NCBI GenBank assembly: GCA_009937615.1
Contig: JAACFB010000001.1
Coordinates: 90,616-154,615 of the forward strand
DNA: 64,000 nt
Direction: 5' to 3'
Source: Gammaproteobacteria bacterium
GTDB taxonomy: Bacteria > Pseudomonadota > Gammaproteobacteria > Steroidobacterales > Woeseiaceae
Shown here: positions 1 to 7,952 of the stretch, piece by piece
How the letters are laid out: the number at the start of each line of letters is the position of its first letter
Position numbering within the stretch: position 1 is the first letter of the stretch
Program-made: the position numbers and the translations under genes
The notes under the pieces: model-generated
Databases searched by the model: none
What the model saw: the letters and a program-made list of their open reading frames with translations, nothing else
Told to the model about the DNA's origin: nothing

Positions 1-1077
1 TTGGCGCCGGGCGACCTCAATCACGTGTTTTTCACCTGCGGCGGTTCAACAGCGAACGATGCCGCGTTCCGCCTGATACAGATGTATCAAGGCGCTCGCG
101 GCAAGAAGCAAAAGAAACACATTCTTTGCCGTCACGACGCGTATCACGGCACGACCTATCTTGCGGCTTCACTGTCCGGCAAGGCCGGCGACCGGATGCC
201 CGACTTCAACTATATCGAGGACATCATTCATCACCTCACGAGTCCGAATTTCTACCGTGCCCCGGAGGGCATGGACGAGGCGCAATTCTGCGACTACCTG
301 ATTGATGAAATGGAACAGAAAATCCACGAACTCGGCGCGGAAAATATCGCCGGCTTTTATGCGGAGCCGATACTGGGTTCGGGCGGGGTCATCGTTCCTC
401 CCGAGCGATACAATCGAAGAACTTGGGAGCTCTGTCAGGAATACGACATCGTTTACGTTGCCGATGAAGTCGTCACCGGTTTCGGCCGCCTCGGGCACTG
501 GTTTGTATCAAAAGAAATGTTCGATGTGCAGCCTGACATCATTTGCTGTGCCAAAGGACTGACATCCGCCTACCTGCCGCTCGGCGCGATGATCTTCTCG
601 GATCGTATCTATGAGGTCCTCGGCAACGACGATGACAGGTGGTTCACCGGCGGCTATACCTACTCCGGCCACCCTGTGTGCTGTGCCGCGGCGCTAAAGA
701 ACATCGAGATAATGGAGCGCGAGCGCCTCTTCGACAACGTCAGGGAAGTAGGCGCTTACTTCGAGCAACAGCTGCATACCTTGCTGGATTTGCCGATCGT
801 CGGCGATATCCGCGGACGCTTATTCATGATGTGCGTAGTCAACGTCATGAATAAGGAAACAAAGGAATTCTTTCCTCCCGAAGTAAATATTGGCAAGCGA
901 ATTTCGAATCACGCCGAGGATCAGGGGGTCATTATTCGGCCTGCGGCCGATCTGAATATCATGTCGCCGTCGCTGACGATGTCAAAAGAAGATGTGGACT
1001 TCATACTGCCCCGGCTGCGCAAGGCCATCGAATTGACGGTGCAGGATTTGCAGGTGGAGGGTCATTTTCCCGCGTAG
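1..1077 (+). CDS. Class III PLP-dependent aminotransferase (5' end outside the window)
   Basis: Pyridoxal-phosphate aminotransferase of class III, the fold of omega-amino acid:pyruvate and related transaminases. The visible part is 358 residues. It has the cofactor phosphate-binding CGGST near residue 13, the VADEVVTG Asp at about 155, and the PLP-linking lysine in CCAKGLTSAYLPLGA at about 185. Family members are about 430-470 residues, and the frame is open from the first base, so the true start lies upstream and the TTG at base 1 is internal. The amino donor cannot be told from the sequence; beta-alanine, taurine or putrescine-type substrates are possible. The gene is convergent with the small membrane gene that follows. 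Confidence 0.85.
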   Translation: MAPGDLNHVFFTCGGSTANDAAFRLIQMYQGARGKKQKKHILCRHDAYHGTTYLAASLSGKAGDRMPDFNYIEDIIHHLTSPNFYRAPEGMDEAQFCDYLIDEMEQKIHELGAENIAGFYAEPILGSGGVIVPPERYNRRTWELCQEYDIVYVADEVVTGFGRLGHWFVSKEMFDVQPDIICCAKGLTSAYLPLGAMIFSDRIYEVLGNDDDRWFTGGYTYSGHPVCCAAALKNIEIMERERLFDNVREVGAYFEQQLHTLLDLPIVGDIRGRLFMMCVVNVMNKETKEFFPPEVNIGKRISNHAEDQGVIIRPAADLNIMSPSLTMSKEDVDFILPRLRKAIELTVQDLQVEGHFPA

Positions 1078-1096
1078 TTTGACCGCGTCTGCCGCG

Positions 1097-1429
1097 TTAC
1101 TGGCGAAAAAAAGCGACGTAAGCGAGCCATGCCAGGAATACCCCAACGTAGATAACCGGCCTCAGCGTGCGCGGTTTGGCCGGGATGCAGCTGCCCGCCA
1201 GTCCGAGCGCCGAGTACAGCATTCCGTTGGCGACCGCCGCGAGCGGGTACTGAGTCCGGTTCGGGATATCCAGGATATCGACGGCATACAGGTATGCCGG
1301 AGAGAAAACATTCGCCAGGATCACCGGAACGATTTGCCAGGTGCTGGAAAGGTCCAGCATGGCTGCAAACAGGACGGAGAGCAGAGGGATCGTGCAGCCG
1401 GCCAGAAACCAGGTCAGATGTCTTCGCAT
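1097..1429 (-). CDS. Small hydrophobic membrane protein, unknown function
   Basis: 110 residues with about three hydrophobic stretches: near 7-25 (FLAGCTIPLLSVLFAAML), around 35-50, and at the C-terminus (VIYVGVFLAWLAYVAF). I do not recognise a family. The start is placed at the ATG giving MRRHLTWF; a TTG 18 bases upstream is also in frame and neither has a clear ribosome-binding site. It lies 46 bases downstream of yaiI on the same strand, so it may be the last gene of a short transcript with yaiI and the other membrane gene. Confidence 0.55.
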   Translation of the reverse strand: MRRHLTWFLAGCTIPLLSVLFAAMLDLSSTWQIVPVILANVFSPAYLYAVDILDIPNRTQYPLAAVANGMLYSALGLAGSCIPAKPRTLRPVIYVGVFLAWLAYVAFFRQ

Positions 1430-1475
1430 GCAGTTAGCATCGGCCAAACGCCGGTAAAAAGCGACCTCGCTTTGC

Positions 1476-1946
1476 TTACGCAGACCCCGGGCCCTCCAGA
1501 TTCAGAAACTTCGTCAGTATTCGATCCAGACAGTTAGCGAAGGCCTGCCGGTCGCGCTGACTGAACGCGGCCGGGCCGCCGGTATCGACGCCGCTTGCGC
1601 GCATCGTGTCCAGAAAATCCCTCATGTTCAGGCGCGCGCGAATGTTTTCTGTCGTATAGAGCTCGCCTCGGGGACTCAAGGCCTGGCCACCCTTGGCGAT
1701 GACCTCGGCCGCGAGGGGAATATCGCTTGTGATGACGAGGTCTCCGGCCGCGACTCTTCTGACAATTTCATCATCCGCGACGTCGAATCCCCGCGGGACC
1801 TGCAGCGTTTTGATATAGCTCGAATTCGGGGTATTCAGGGGCTGATTCGCGACCAGTATCAGCGCTACCCCGGCGCGCTCGGCCGCCCTGAAGAGTATGT
1901 CCTTTACGACGACAGGGCAGGCATCGGCGTCAACCCAGATCTTCAT
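1476..1946 (-). CDS. yaiI: YaiI/YqxD family (DUF188) protein
   Basis: 156-residue DUF188 protein with a PIN/NYN-like nuclease fold; cellular role unknown. The N-terminus [18 protein letters not shown] carries the family's hallmark acidic motif, followed by VANQPL and [11 protein letters not shown] with the second conserved Asp, and the usual [12 protein letters not shown] segment. Start chosen at the ATG giving [11 protein letters not shown], which is where the family begins; the longer open frame adds 70 residues lying inside the upstream gene. That ATG overlaps the stop of the upstream membrane gene as ATGA, which implies translational coupling. Confidence 0.9.
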   Translation of the reverse strand: MKIWVDADACPVVVKDILFRAAERAGVALILVANQPLNTPNSSYIKTLQVPRGFDVADDEIVRRVAAGDLVITSDIPLAAEVIAKGGQALSPRGELYTTENIRARLNMRDFLDTMRASGVDTGGPAAFSQRDRQAFANCLDRILTKFLNLEGPGSA

Positions 1947-2329
1947 CTGCCGAGCCGATAGGTGATGTAGGGCAATAGTGTCAGCGCCAGAAGAAAAACA
2001 GGCCAGACGCGGCCGTGCAGTATGTTGTAGTCGTCGAGTAGCCGCGACCACGTATGCCCGGCGATGAAATGCCCGAAAACGAACTCGAAAACAATCGTAA
2101 AAACGAGCCAGCACAGCCCTATTGTCCAGGCTTGCCGTGCTGATTCGATTGGCCATACGCGATTAAGCCACCAGACTATGGCGCCCGCGGCGAGGAGCGC
2201 CGTCACCGTGGAAATCTGGTGAGCCGCCAGTTCCGACACGGCCTTCCCATAGGTCGTTTGCCGCAAAACACCATTCGCGATTGCAACGACGGCCAACAGG
2301 AACCAGGCCAGAAGATATTTCACGAGCAT
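1943..2329 (-). CDS. Small integral membrane protein, unknown function
   Basis: 128 residues with four predicted membrane helices: N-terminal [20 protein letters not shown], then around [34 protein letters not shown] and [15 protein letters not shown]. The charged segment between the third and fourth helices has the pattern [18 protein letters not shown]. Conserved-looking but not a family I can name. The start is placed at the ATG of MLVKYLL. A 48-base upstream extension adds a non-hydrophobic stretch and is less likely. Its stop overlaps the yaiI start by 4 bases. Confidence 0.6.
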   Translation of the reverse strand: MLVKYLLAWFLLAVVAIANGVLRQTTYGKAVSELAAHQISTVTALLAAGAIVWWLNRVWPIESARQAWTIGLCWLVFTIVFEFVFGHFIAGHTWSRLLDDYNILHGRVWPVFLLALTLLPYITYRLGR

Positions 2330-2461
2330 TGAATATTTGCCACCGGGGATCCAGGCCGTATTGTGCCAGCATTTCAAGGACGTATTCGCGCACTGAAAGC
2401 TTTGCGTAATGCCGTATTCCGAGGTGGACCAAAAATACCGGCGCAGTCGGCGCTGTCCGAT

Positions 2462-3667
2462 CTAGGCTTCGCGCCAACGATGTAACTGTGCAGGGGTTCC
2501 TGAAGGAAAATCGGTTTGCTCCAGCGCGAGTTCGACGTAGCCGTCGGTGCCCGACAGTGACGCAAAATCGCCGGAAGTATTTGTGTGTACGGGCATAGCG
2601 AGCACTGGACCGCCGACGCTGTAGACCAGCCGGACCGGCAGGAAACAGGTTAGCCTGGGTTTGAACGTAACGTCCCGGGCGAGGCTCGCAAACTCAGGCG
2701 GCCTGGGTCGTAACCCCGCGGCCGCATTCAGGGCGGGAATGACGTATTGCCGGCAGCATACGAGCGCCGACACCGGGTTACCCGGCAATGCGAACACGGC
2801 CTGTTGCCTGGGGCCAAGGCCAAACCACATCGGCTTGCCCGGACGCTGGCTGATCTTGTGGAACACGACATCGACGCCGAGCGAATCGAGCACCTCGGGC
2901 AGGAAGTCGGCCTTGCCCATCGAGACGCCGCCGCTAAGCACGAGCACGTCGGCCGCATCGAGGTGCCTGCCAATGTGCTCTTTCAGCAGTTCGGGATCGT
3001 CTACCAGGTGGTCGTGCGAGCAGTCTGAGAAGCCGTGACTGGCCAACATCGCGATAAGCGCCGGGCCGTTCGACATGCGTATTTGATGCGGCGCGATAGG
3101 CTCGCCGGGCGGCACGAGCTCGTTACCGGTGGAAATGACGCGAATAGCTGGCGCACTGCTCACGGCAATCTCGGTCAGGCCGCACGACGCGATGATCGCG
3201 ATATCCATGGGCGAGATGCGTGTTCCGGGAGCGAGTAGTTCCGTACCCTTTAAATGGTCGGATCCCCGCGCATGAATGAACTGCCGTTGCTCAGCAGCAT
3301 AACCGGCTTCGATTTCGGCCGCGCCGTTTGCGACCGCGATGCGCTCGACCGGCACGATGCAGTCGGCACCATCCGGTAATGACGCTCCGGTCATTATTTC
3401 AATGGCATGGCCGGGCTCGAGCGTCAGCGCCGGATCGCCCGCGGCCTGCATCGCCTGTATCGGAAACTGGCGTTTTCCGGCCATGAAGTCGGCATGAGAG
3501 ATTGCAATGCCGTCCATCGTTACGCGATCGAAAGGTGGCTGGTCTCGCTCGGCATGAACACTCTGCCTGAGAATTCTGTTTAGAGCCCGGTCGATGCTCA
3601 CGACCTTGGCACCCGCGTCCGGCACCGAGGCCAGGATGGCGTCAAGGGCTTCGGCAGTGGTCAGCAT
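2462..3667 (-). CDS. moeA: Molybdopterin molybdenumtransferase MoeA
   Basis: Inserts molybdate into adenylylated molybdopterin in the last step of molybdenum cofactor synthesis, in the cytoplasm. The 401 residues match the usual MoeA length. Visible landmarks are DRVTMDGIAI near the N-terminus, EIMTGASLPDGADCIVPVE, STGNELVPPG, the MoCF-binding LSGGVSMGKADFLPEVL, and ALPGNPVSALVCCRQYV. Start taken at MLTTAEALDA; an extension of 53 residues would run into purD and looks non-coding. It begins 7 bases after the purD stop, so it is probably the last gene of the purH-purD transcript. A likely client is MsrP (20099-21058). Confidence 0.95.
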   Translation of the reverse strand: MLTTAEALDAILASVPDAGAKVVSIDRALNRILRQSVHAERDQPPFDRVTMDGIAISHADFMAGKRQFPIQAMQAAGDPALTLEPGHAIEIMTGASLPDGADCIVPVERIAVANGAAEIEAGYAAEQRQFIHARGSDHLKGTELLAPGTRISPMDIAIIASCGLTEIAVSSAPAIRVISTGNELVPPGEPIAPHQIRMSNGPALIAMLASHGFSDCSHDHLVDDPELLKEHIGRHLDAADVLVLSGGVSMGKADFLPEVLDSLGVDVVFHKISQRPGKPMWFGLGPRQQAVFALPGNPVSALVCCRQYVIPALNAAAGLRPRPPEFASLARDVTFKPRLTCFLPVRLVYSVGGPVLAMPVHTNTSGDFASLSGTDGYVELALEQTDFPSGTPAQLHRWREA

Positions 3668-3674
3668 GCCAGGC

Positions 3675-4961
3675 CTAGGAGCGTTCCCGCGCGATCGCGC
3701 GGTGGCCGATATCGGGGCGGTAATAGGCATCGTCCCAGCGGATCTGAGCGACGGCGGCATAAGCCTCGTCGGCTGCGTCCGCGACCGAGTTGCCAAGGCC
3801 GACGACGCAAAGCACGCGGCCGCCATTGGTCACGATCTTGCCACCCGACTCTGCGGTACCCGCATGGAACACTTTTTGCGAGTCGCTGTCGGCATTGTCG
3901 AGCCCACTGATTACCGTGCCCCTCGCGTAACTTTCCGGGTAACCGCCGGCCGCCATGACGACACCGAGCGAGGCGCGGGTGTCCCAGTCGGCCTGTGTTT
4001 CATCGAGCGTTCCGTTCAATGTCGCACTGCAAATCTCCACGAGGTCCGAACGCAGCCGGGCCATGATCGGCTGTGTCTCCGGGTCTCCCATGCGGCAATT
4101 GAACTCGATTACCCTGGGCGAGCTGTCGTCCATGATCATCAGGCCGGCATACAGGAAGCCGACGTAGTTGGCGCCGTCCTTGCGCATGCCCTCGAGCGTC
4201 GGCCGGATAACGAGGTCCATGATCTTCTTCTCGACGAACGGTGTTACGACCGGCGCCGGAGAGTAGGCGCCCATGCCGCCGGTATTCGGACCGACATCGC
4301 CTTCGTCGCGGGCCTTGTGATCCTGTGACGTCGCCATGGGAAGGATCTTGTTGCCGTCTGTGATGACGATGAAACTCGCTTCCTCGCCATCGAGGAATTC
4401 TTCGATCACGATGCGTGCGCCGGCGTCGCCGAACTTGTTGCCGGCGAGCATATCGGTCGCCGCCTGCTCGGCCTCCTCGAGTGTCCGGGCCACGATGACG
4501 CCCTTGCCCGCGGCAAGGCCATCGGCCTTGATCACGATCGGCGCGCCCTGTTCGCGTATGTAGTCGAGCGCCGGAGCGAGTTCGCTGAAGGTCTGATAGT
4601 CGGCTGTCGGGATATCGTAGCGGGCCAGGAAGTCCTTGGTGAAGGCTTTCGATCCCTCGAGCTGCGCCGCGGCGGCGCTGGGCCCGAAGCACGGCAGACC
4701 AAGCGCCTCGAAGCGATCAACAATGCCGGCGACCAGAGGCGCCTCAGGGCCGACGATTGTCAGGCCTATGTGCTCGGATTGTGCCAGCCGGAGCAGCGCC
4801 TCAATATCGTCCGAGGCGACCGCAACGTTGCGCACGCCGGCTTCACGAGCCGTACCCGCATTGCCCGGTGCGACCAGGACCTCATCCACAGCGCCGGACT
4901 GTGCACACTTCCAGGCCAGTGCATGTTCGCGTCCGCCGCTGCCAATAACCAGGACTTTCAC
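3675..4961 (-). CDS. purD: Phosphoribosylamine--glycine ligase (GAR synthetase)
   Basis: Second step of de novo purine synthesis: joins glycine to 5-phosphoribosylamine using ATP, in the cytoplasm. 428 residues, normal length. N-terminal MKVLVIGSGGREHALAWK is the family signature. An ATP-grasp core follows, with VIKADGLAAGKGVIVA, the DEGDVGPNTGGMGAYSP signature at about 225-240 and the metal-binding EFNCRMGDPETQ. It follows purH by 42 bases on the same strand, the standard purHD arrangement. Confidence 0.97.
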   Translation of the reverse strand: MKVLVIGSGGREHALAWKCAQSGAVDEVLVAPGNAGTAREAGVRNVAVASDDIEALLRLAQSEHIGLTIVGPEAPLVAGIVDRFEALGLPCFGPSAAAAQLEGSKAFTKDFLARYDIPTADYQTFSELAPALDYIREQGAPIVIKADGLAAGKGVIVARTLEEAEQAATDMLAGNKFGDAGARIVIEEFLDGEEASFIVITDGNKILPMATSQDHKARDEGDVGPNTGGMGAYSPAPVVTPFVEKKIMDLVIRPTLEGMRKDGANYVGFLYAGLMIMDDSSPRVIEFNCRMGDPETQPIMARLRSDLVEICSATLNGTLDETQADWDTRASLGVVMAAGGYPESYARGTVISGLDNADSDSQKVFHAGTAESGGKIVTNGGRVLCVVGLGNSVADAADEAYAAVAQIRWDDAYYRPDIGHRAIARERS

Positions 4962-5003
4962 GTTGTTCCTCTCCGAAGCAGTCGCCCACAGGGCGGCCGG
5001 CGG

Positions 5004-6551
5004 TTAGTGTCGAAAGTGTCGCATGCCCGTGAAGACCATCGCCAGGCCATGTTCGTTGGCGGCCCGGATAACTTCGTCATCGCGCATCGATCCACCCGGC
5101 TGGATGATTGCGGCGATGCCGGTTTCGGCGGCCGCGTCGATGCCGTCGCGAAACGGGAAAAATGCGTCGGAGGCCATGACCGAGCCTTCAACCTCGAGGT
5201 TCTCGTCTGCGGCCTTGATGGCGGCGATCTTGGTGCTGTAGACACGGCTCATCTGGCCTGCGCCCACGCCGATCGTCATGTAATCCTTGCAGAAAATGAT
5301 CGCATTCGACTTGACGAACTTGATGACCGTCCAGGCAAACAGCATGTCCTCGATCTGCTGCGGAGTGGGTGCAATCTCGGTAACGACGGTGAGGTCGCTC
5401 GCGCCAATCCGGCCGAGATCGCGGCCCTGCACGAGAAGACCGCCCGAAATTTTCTTGTAATCGAGACCGCCGGTCGAAGCTTGCCCGGCGCCGGTGTCCA
5501 GTACGCGCACGTTTTCCTTTTCGGCAAGTACGGCCTCCGCATCAGTATCAACGGCGGGCGCCACAATGACCTCGACGAACTGCCGATCGATGATCGTCCT
5601 CGCAGTTGCGGCATCCAGCGCCCGGTTGAACGCAATGATGCCGCCGAAAGCGGACGTTGGATCCGTCCTGAACGCCTTGTCATAGGCAGTCCCGATGTCC
5701 TCGGCGACCGCCACGCCGCAGGGGTTCGCGTGCTTGACGATGACACAGGCCGGAGCCTCGAACTGGCGCACGCATTCCAGCGCGGCGTCACTGTCCGCAA
5801 TGTTGTTGTACGACAATGCCTTGCCCTGCAGTTGCCTGGCCTTGGCAAGCGAACCTTCGGGTGCGCGCTGGTCGATGTAAAATGCGGCATCCTGATGTGG
5901 ATTCTCGCCGTAGCGCATCCTCGCGACCAGGTGCCCGGCATACAGGTGGCTCTCGCCGAGCGGGTCGTCACCGAGCGATCGAGAGAGGTATTCAGTAATC
6001 GCCGTATCGTAGCTTGCGGTGTGAGCATAGGCCTTTGCGGCCAGTCGACGCCGGGCTTCAACGGTCAATTCGTCGTCCTCCAGCGAGTCGAGCACTTTGT
6101 CGTAGTCATCGGGATCGACGACGACCGCAACGTCAGCATGATTTTTCGACGCGGCGCGAATCATGGCGGGCCCGCCGATATCGATGTTCTCGATCGCGTC
6201 GTCGATGGTCGCGTCCGCGCGCGAGATCGTTTCTTCGAACGGGTAGAGATTAACGGCCAGCAGGTCGATCGCCTCGATACCGTGTTCGTCCATGACGACA
6301 TCGTCGATGCCGCGCCGTCCCAACAGGCCACCATGAATCACGGGATGCAGCGTCTTGACCCGGCCGTCCATGATTTCGGGAAAGCCGGTCTTTTCGCTGA
6401 CTTCAGTGACTGCAACACCGGCTTCACGCAGCGCGCGGCATGTTCCTCCCGTGGAGAGAATTTCCACGCCGCATTCGACGAGTTTCGAGGCAAACGGAAT
6501 CAAGCCGCGCTTGTCCGACACGCTGATCAGCGCCCGCCGCACCTTGAACAT
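5004..6551 (-). CDS. purH: Bifunctional AICAR formyltransferase / IMP cyclohydrolase
   Basis: Catalyses the last two steps of IMP synthesis. 515 residues. The N-terminal cyclohydrolase (MGS-like) domain begins [16 protein letters not shown] and contains [15 protein letters not shown] and [15 protein letters not shown]. The C-terminal AICAR transformylase contains RYGENPHQ, the catalytic KHANPCG and SNAIIFCKD, and ends with [18 protein letters not shown]. The ATG start is directly preceded by an in-frame TTG. It sits 10 bases after the fis stop, so purH expression may depend on the dusB-fis transcript. Confidence 0.97.
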   Translation of the reverse strand: MFKVRRALISVSDKRGLIPFASKLVECGVEILSTGGTCRALREAGVAVTEVSEKTGFPEIMDGRVKTLHPVIHGGLLGRRGIDDVVMDEHGIEAIDLLAVNLYPFEETISRADATIDDAIENIDIGGPAMIRAASKNHADVAVVVDPDDYDKVLDSLEDDELTVEARRRLAAKAYAHTASYDTAITEYLSRSLGDDPLGESHLYAGHLVARMRYGENPHQDAAFYIDQRAPEGSLAKARQLQGKALSYNNIADSDAALECVRQFEAPACVIVKHANPCGVAVAEDIGTAYDKAFRTDPTSAFGGIIAFNRALDAATARTIIDRQFVEVIVAPAVDTDAEAVLAEKENVRVLDTGAGQASTGGLDYKKISGGLLVQGRDLGRIGASDLTVVTEIAPTPQQIEDMLFAWTVIKFVKSNAIIFCKDYMTIGVGAGQMSRVYSTKIAAIKAADENLEVEGSVMASDAFFPFRDGIDAAAETGIAAIIQPGGSMRDDEVIRAANEHGLAMVFTGMRHFRH

Positions 6552-6561
6552 CAAAAAAGTC

Positions 6562-6843
6562 CTATTGAATCAACGAGTAAGAGCGTAATTTCTTGCGCAA
6601 CGTGCCGCGGTTGATGCCGAGAATTCCTGCTGCGAGACTCTGATTGCCGTGGGTGTAGTCGAGCACAGCCTTGAAAAGCGGCCGCTCGACTTCGCCAATA
6701 ACGAGGTCGTATAGATCGCCAGGGCGATCCCCGTTGAGACTCTCGAAATACTCGTTGAGTGCGTCTTCGGTGTGCTTGTGGAGTGGTTTTTTTCTTTGGG
6801 TGGCCTTGCGGAAGCCGTTTGTTCTTTCGTTTTTCTTGGCCAC
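6562..6843 (-). CDS. fis: Fis family nucleoid-associated DNA-binding protein
   Basis: Small DNA-bending protein that shapes the nucleoid and controls rRNA and many other promoters in gammaproteobacteria. 93 residues, close to the 98 of E. coli Fis. The C-terminal helix-turn-helix is nearly canonical ([20 protein letters not shown]); the basic N-terminus ([18 protein letters not shown]) diverges. It lies 21 bases after dusB, the same dusB-fis pairing as in enterobacteria, where Fis represses its own operon; that control is not tested here. Confidence 0.93.
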   Translation of the reverse strand: MAKKNERTNGFRKATQRKKPLHKHTEDALNEYFESLNGDRPGDLYDLVIGEVERPLFKAVLDYTHGNQSLAAGILGINRGTLRKKLRSYSLIQ

Positions 6844-6864
6844 TTTGGTCGAATCCTGTACCGA

Positions 6865-7851
6865 CTATGCTGCGAGAGAAACACCTCCACCCGAGTCGTC
6901 GAAGTATTCTGTCGTTAATCGAAGTTGTTCCTGAGCACTGTTTACACGCACCACCCGATGCCGAAATTCATCTGCGTTGACGAGATGATTGCAGTACCAG
7001 GTCAGGTGCTTGCGAGCCACCCGGACACCGGTCGCTTCCCCATAAAACCGGTGCATTTCTTGTAGGTGGTCGACCATGATATCACGCAATTCAGTTTTTT
7101 CTACTGGGACGTTTTCTTCGATGCCAGACACGAAATTGTTGAGCTCGCGAAATATCCAGGGACGCCCCTGTGCGCCGCGGCCGATCATCAAGCCGTCAGC
7201 ATTAGTTAGGCGCAGAACTTCAAGCGACTTCTCCGGTGTCGTGATGTCGCCATTTGCAATGACGGGGATGTCCACACTTTCCTTGATCTGCGCAATCGTG
7301 TCGTATTCGGCGCGTCCCCTGTAGCGGCAATCTCGCGTGCGCCCGTGAACTGCAAGTGACTGAATGCCGCTTTGCTCGGCGATTCTCGCAATTGCAGGGC
7401 CGTTGCGGTGATCGGGATCCCAGCCCGTGCGCATCTTGAGCGTCACGGGAACTTCAACGGCCGCGACGACGGCCGCGAGAATGCGCGCGACCAGTCCTTC
7501 GTCCCTCAGCAGGGCCGAGCCGGCGAGCTTGTTACAGACCTTTTTGGCCGGACAGCCCATGTTGATGTCGATTATCTGCGCGCCACGCTGCACACATGCC
7601 AGGGCGGCAAGTGCCATCTGATCCGGGTCGGAACCTGCGATTTGCACGGCAACCGGTTCGACATCGAGGTCCAGATCGAGTCGCCGGCGCGATTTTGGCG
7701 TTTGCCACAAGCGGATGTCAGCCGTCGTCATTTCCGACGTGGTCATGCCGGCCCCAAACCTGCGGCAGAGGCGGCGAAACGGTGCATCGGTGACGCCGGC
7801 CATGGGCGCGAGAACGAACGGGCTCGGCAAAGTGTAAGGACCTATCTGCAT
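6865..7851 (-). CDS. dusB: tRNA-dihydrouridine synthase B
   Basis: FMN-dependent reductase that makes dihydrouridine in the tRNA D-loop. 328 residues. TIM-barrel start MQIGPYTLPSPFVLAPMAGVTD, catalytic cysteine in DINMGCPAKKVCNK, RNA and FMN contacts in LKMRTGWD and AVHGRTR, and VIANGDITTPE. It is the first clear gene upstream of fis in the dusB-fis-purHD block. The gap to the preceding DUF3426 gene is about 100 bases, so it may have its own promoter. Confidence 0.96.
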   Translation of the reverse strand: MQIGPYTLPSPFVLAPMAGVTDAPFRRLCRRFGAGMTTSEMTTADIRLWQTPKSRRRLDLDLDVEPVAVQIAGSDPDQMALAALACVQRGAQIIDINMGCPAKKVCNKLAGSALLRDEGLVARILAAVVAAVEVPVTLKMRTGWDPDHRNGPAIARIAEQSGIQSLAVHGRTRDCRYRGRAEYDTIAQIKESVDIPVIANGDITTPEKSLEVLRLTNADGLMIGRGAQGRPWIFRELNNFVSGIEENVPVEKTELRDIMVDHLQEMHRFYGEATGVRVARKHLTWYCNHLVNADEFRHRVVRVNSAQEQLRLTTEYFDDSGGGVSLAA

Positions 7852-7952
7852 GGCGAGGATTGTACTGTATAGGCGGCGGCCGCGGTGTCCTGCAACGGGC
7901 CCGTCGCGAGGAAAGCTGCCAGCGGCAGAATCATGCCGGCTGTAGCTTTTCG

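Noticed and set aside
4770..6614. Long plus-strand open frame (614 codons) opposite purD and purH
   Set aside because: It is antisense to two clearly conserved genes; GC-rich third positions produce such frames and the translation has no recognisable family.
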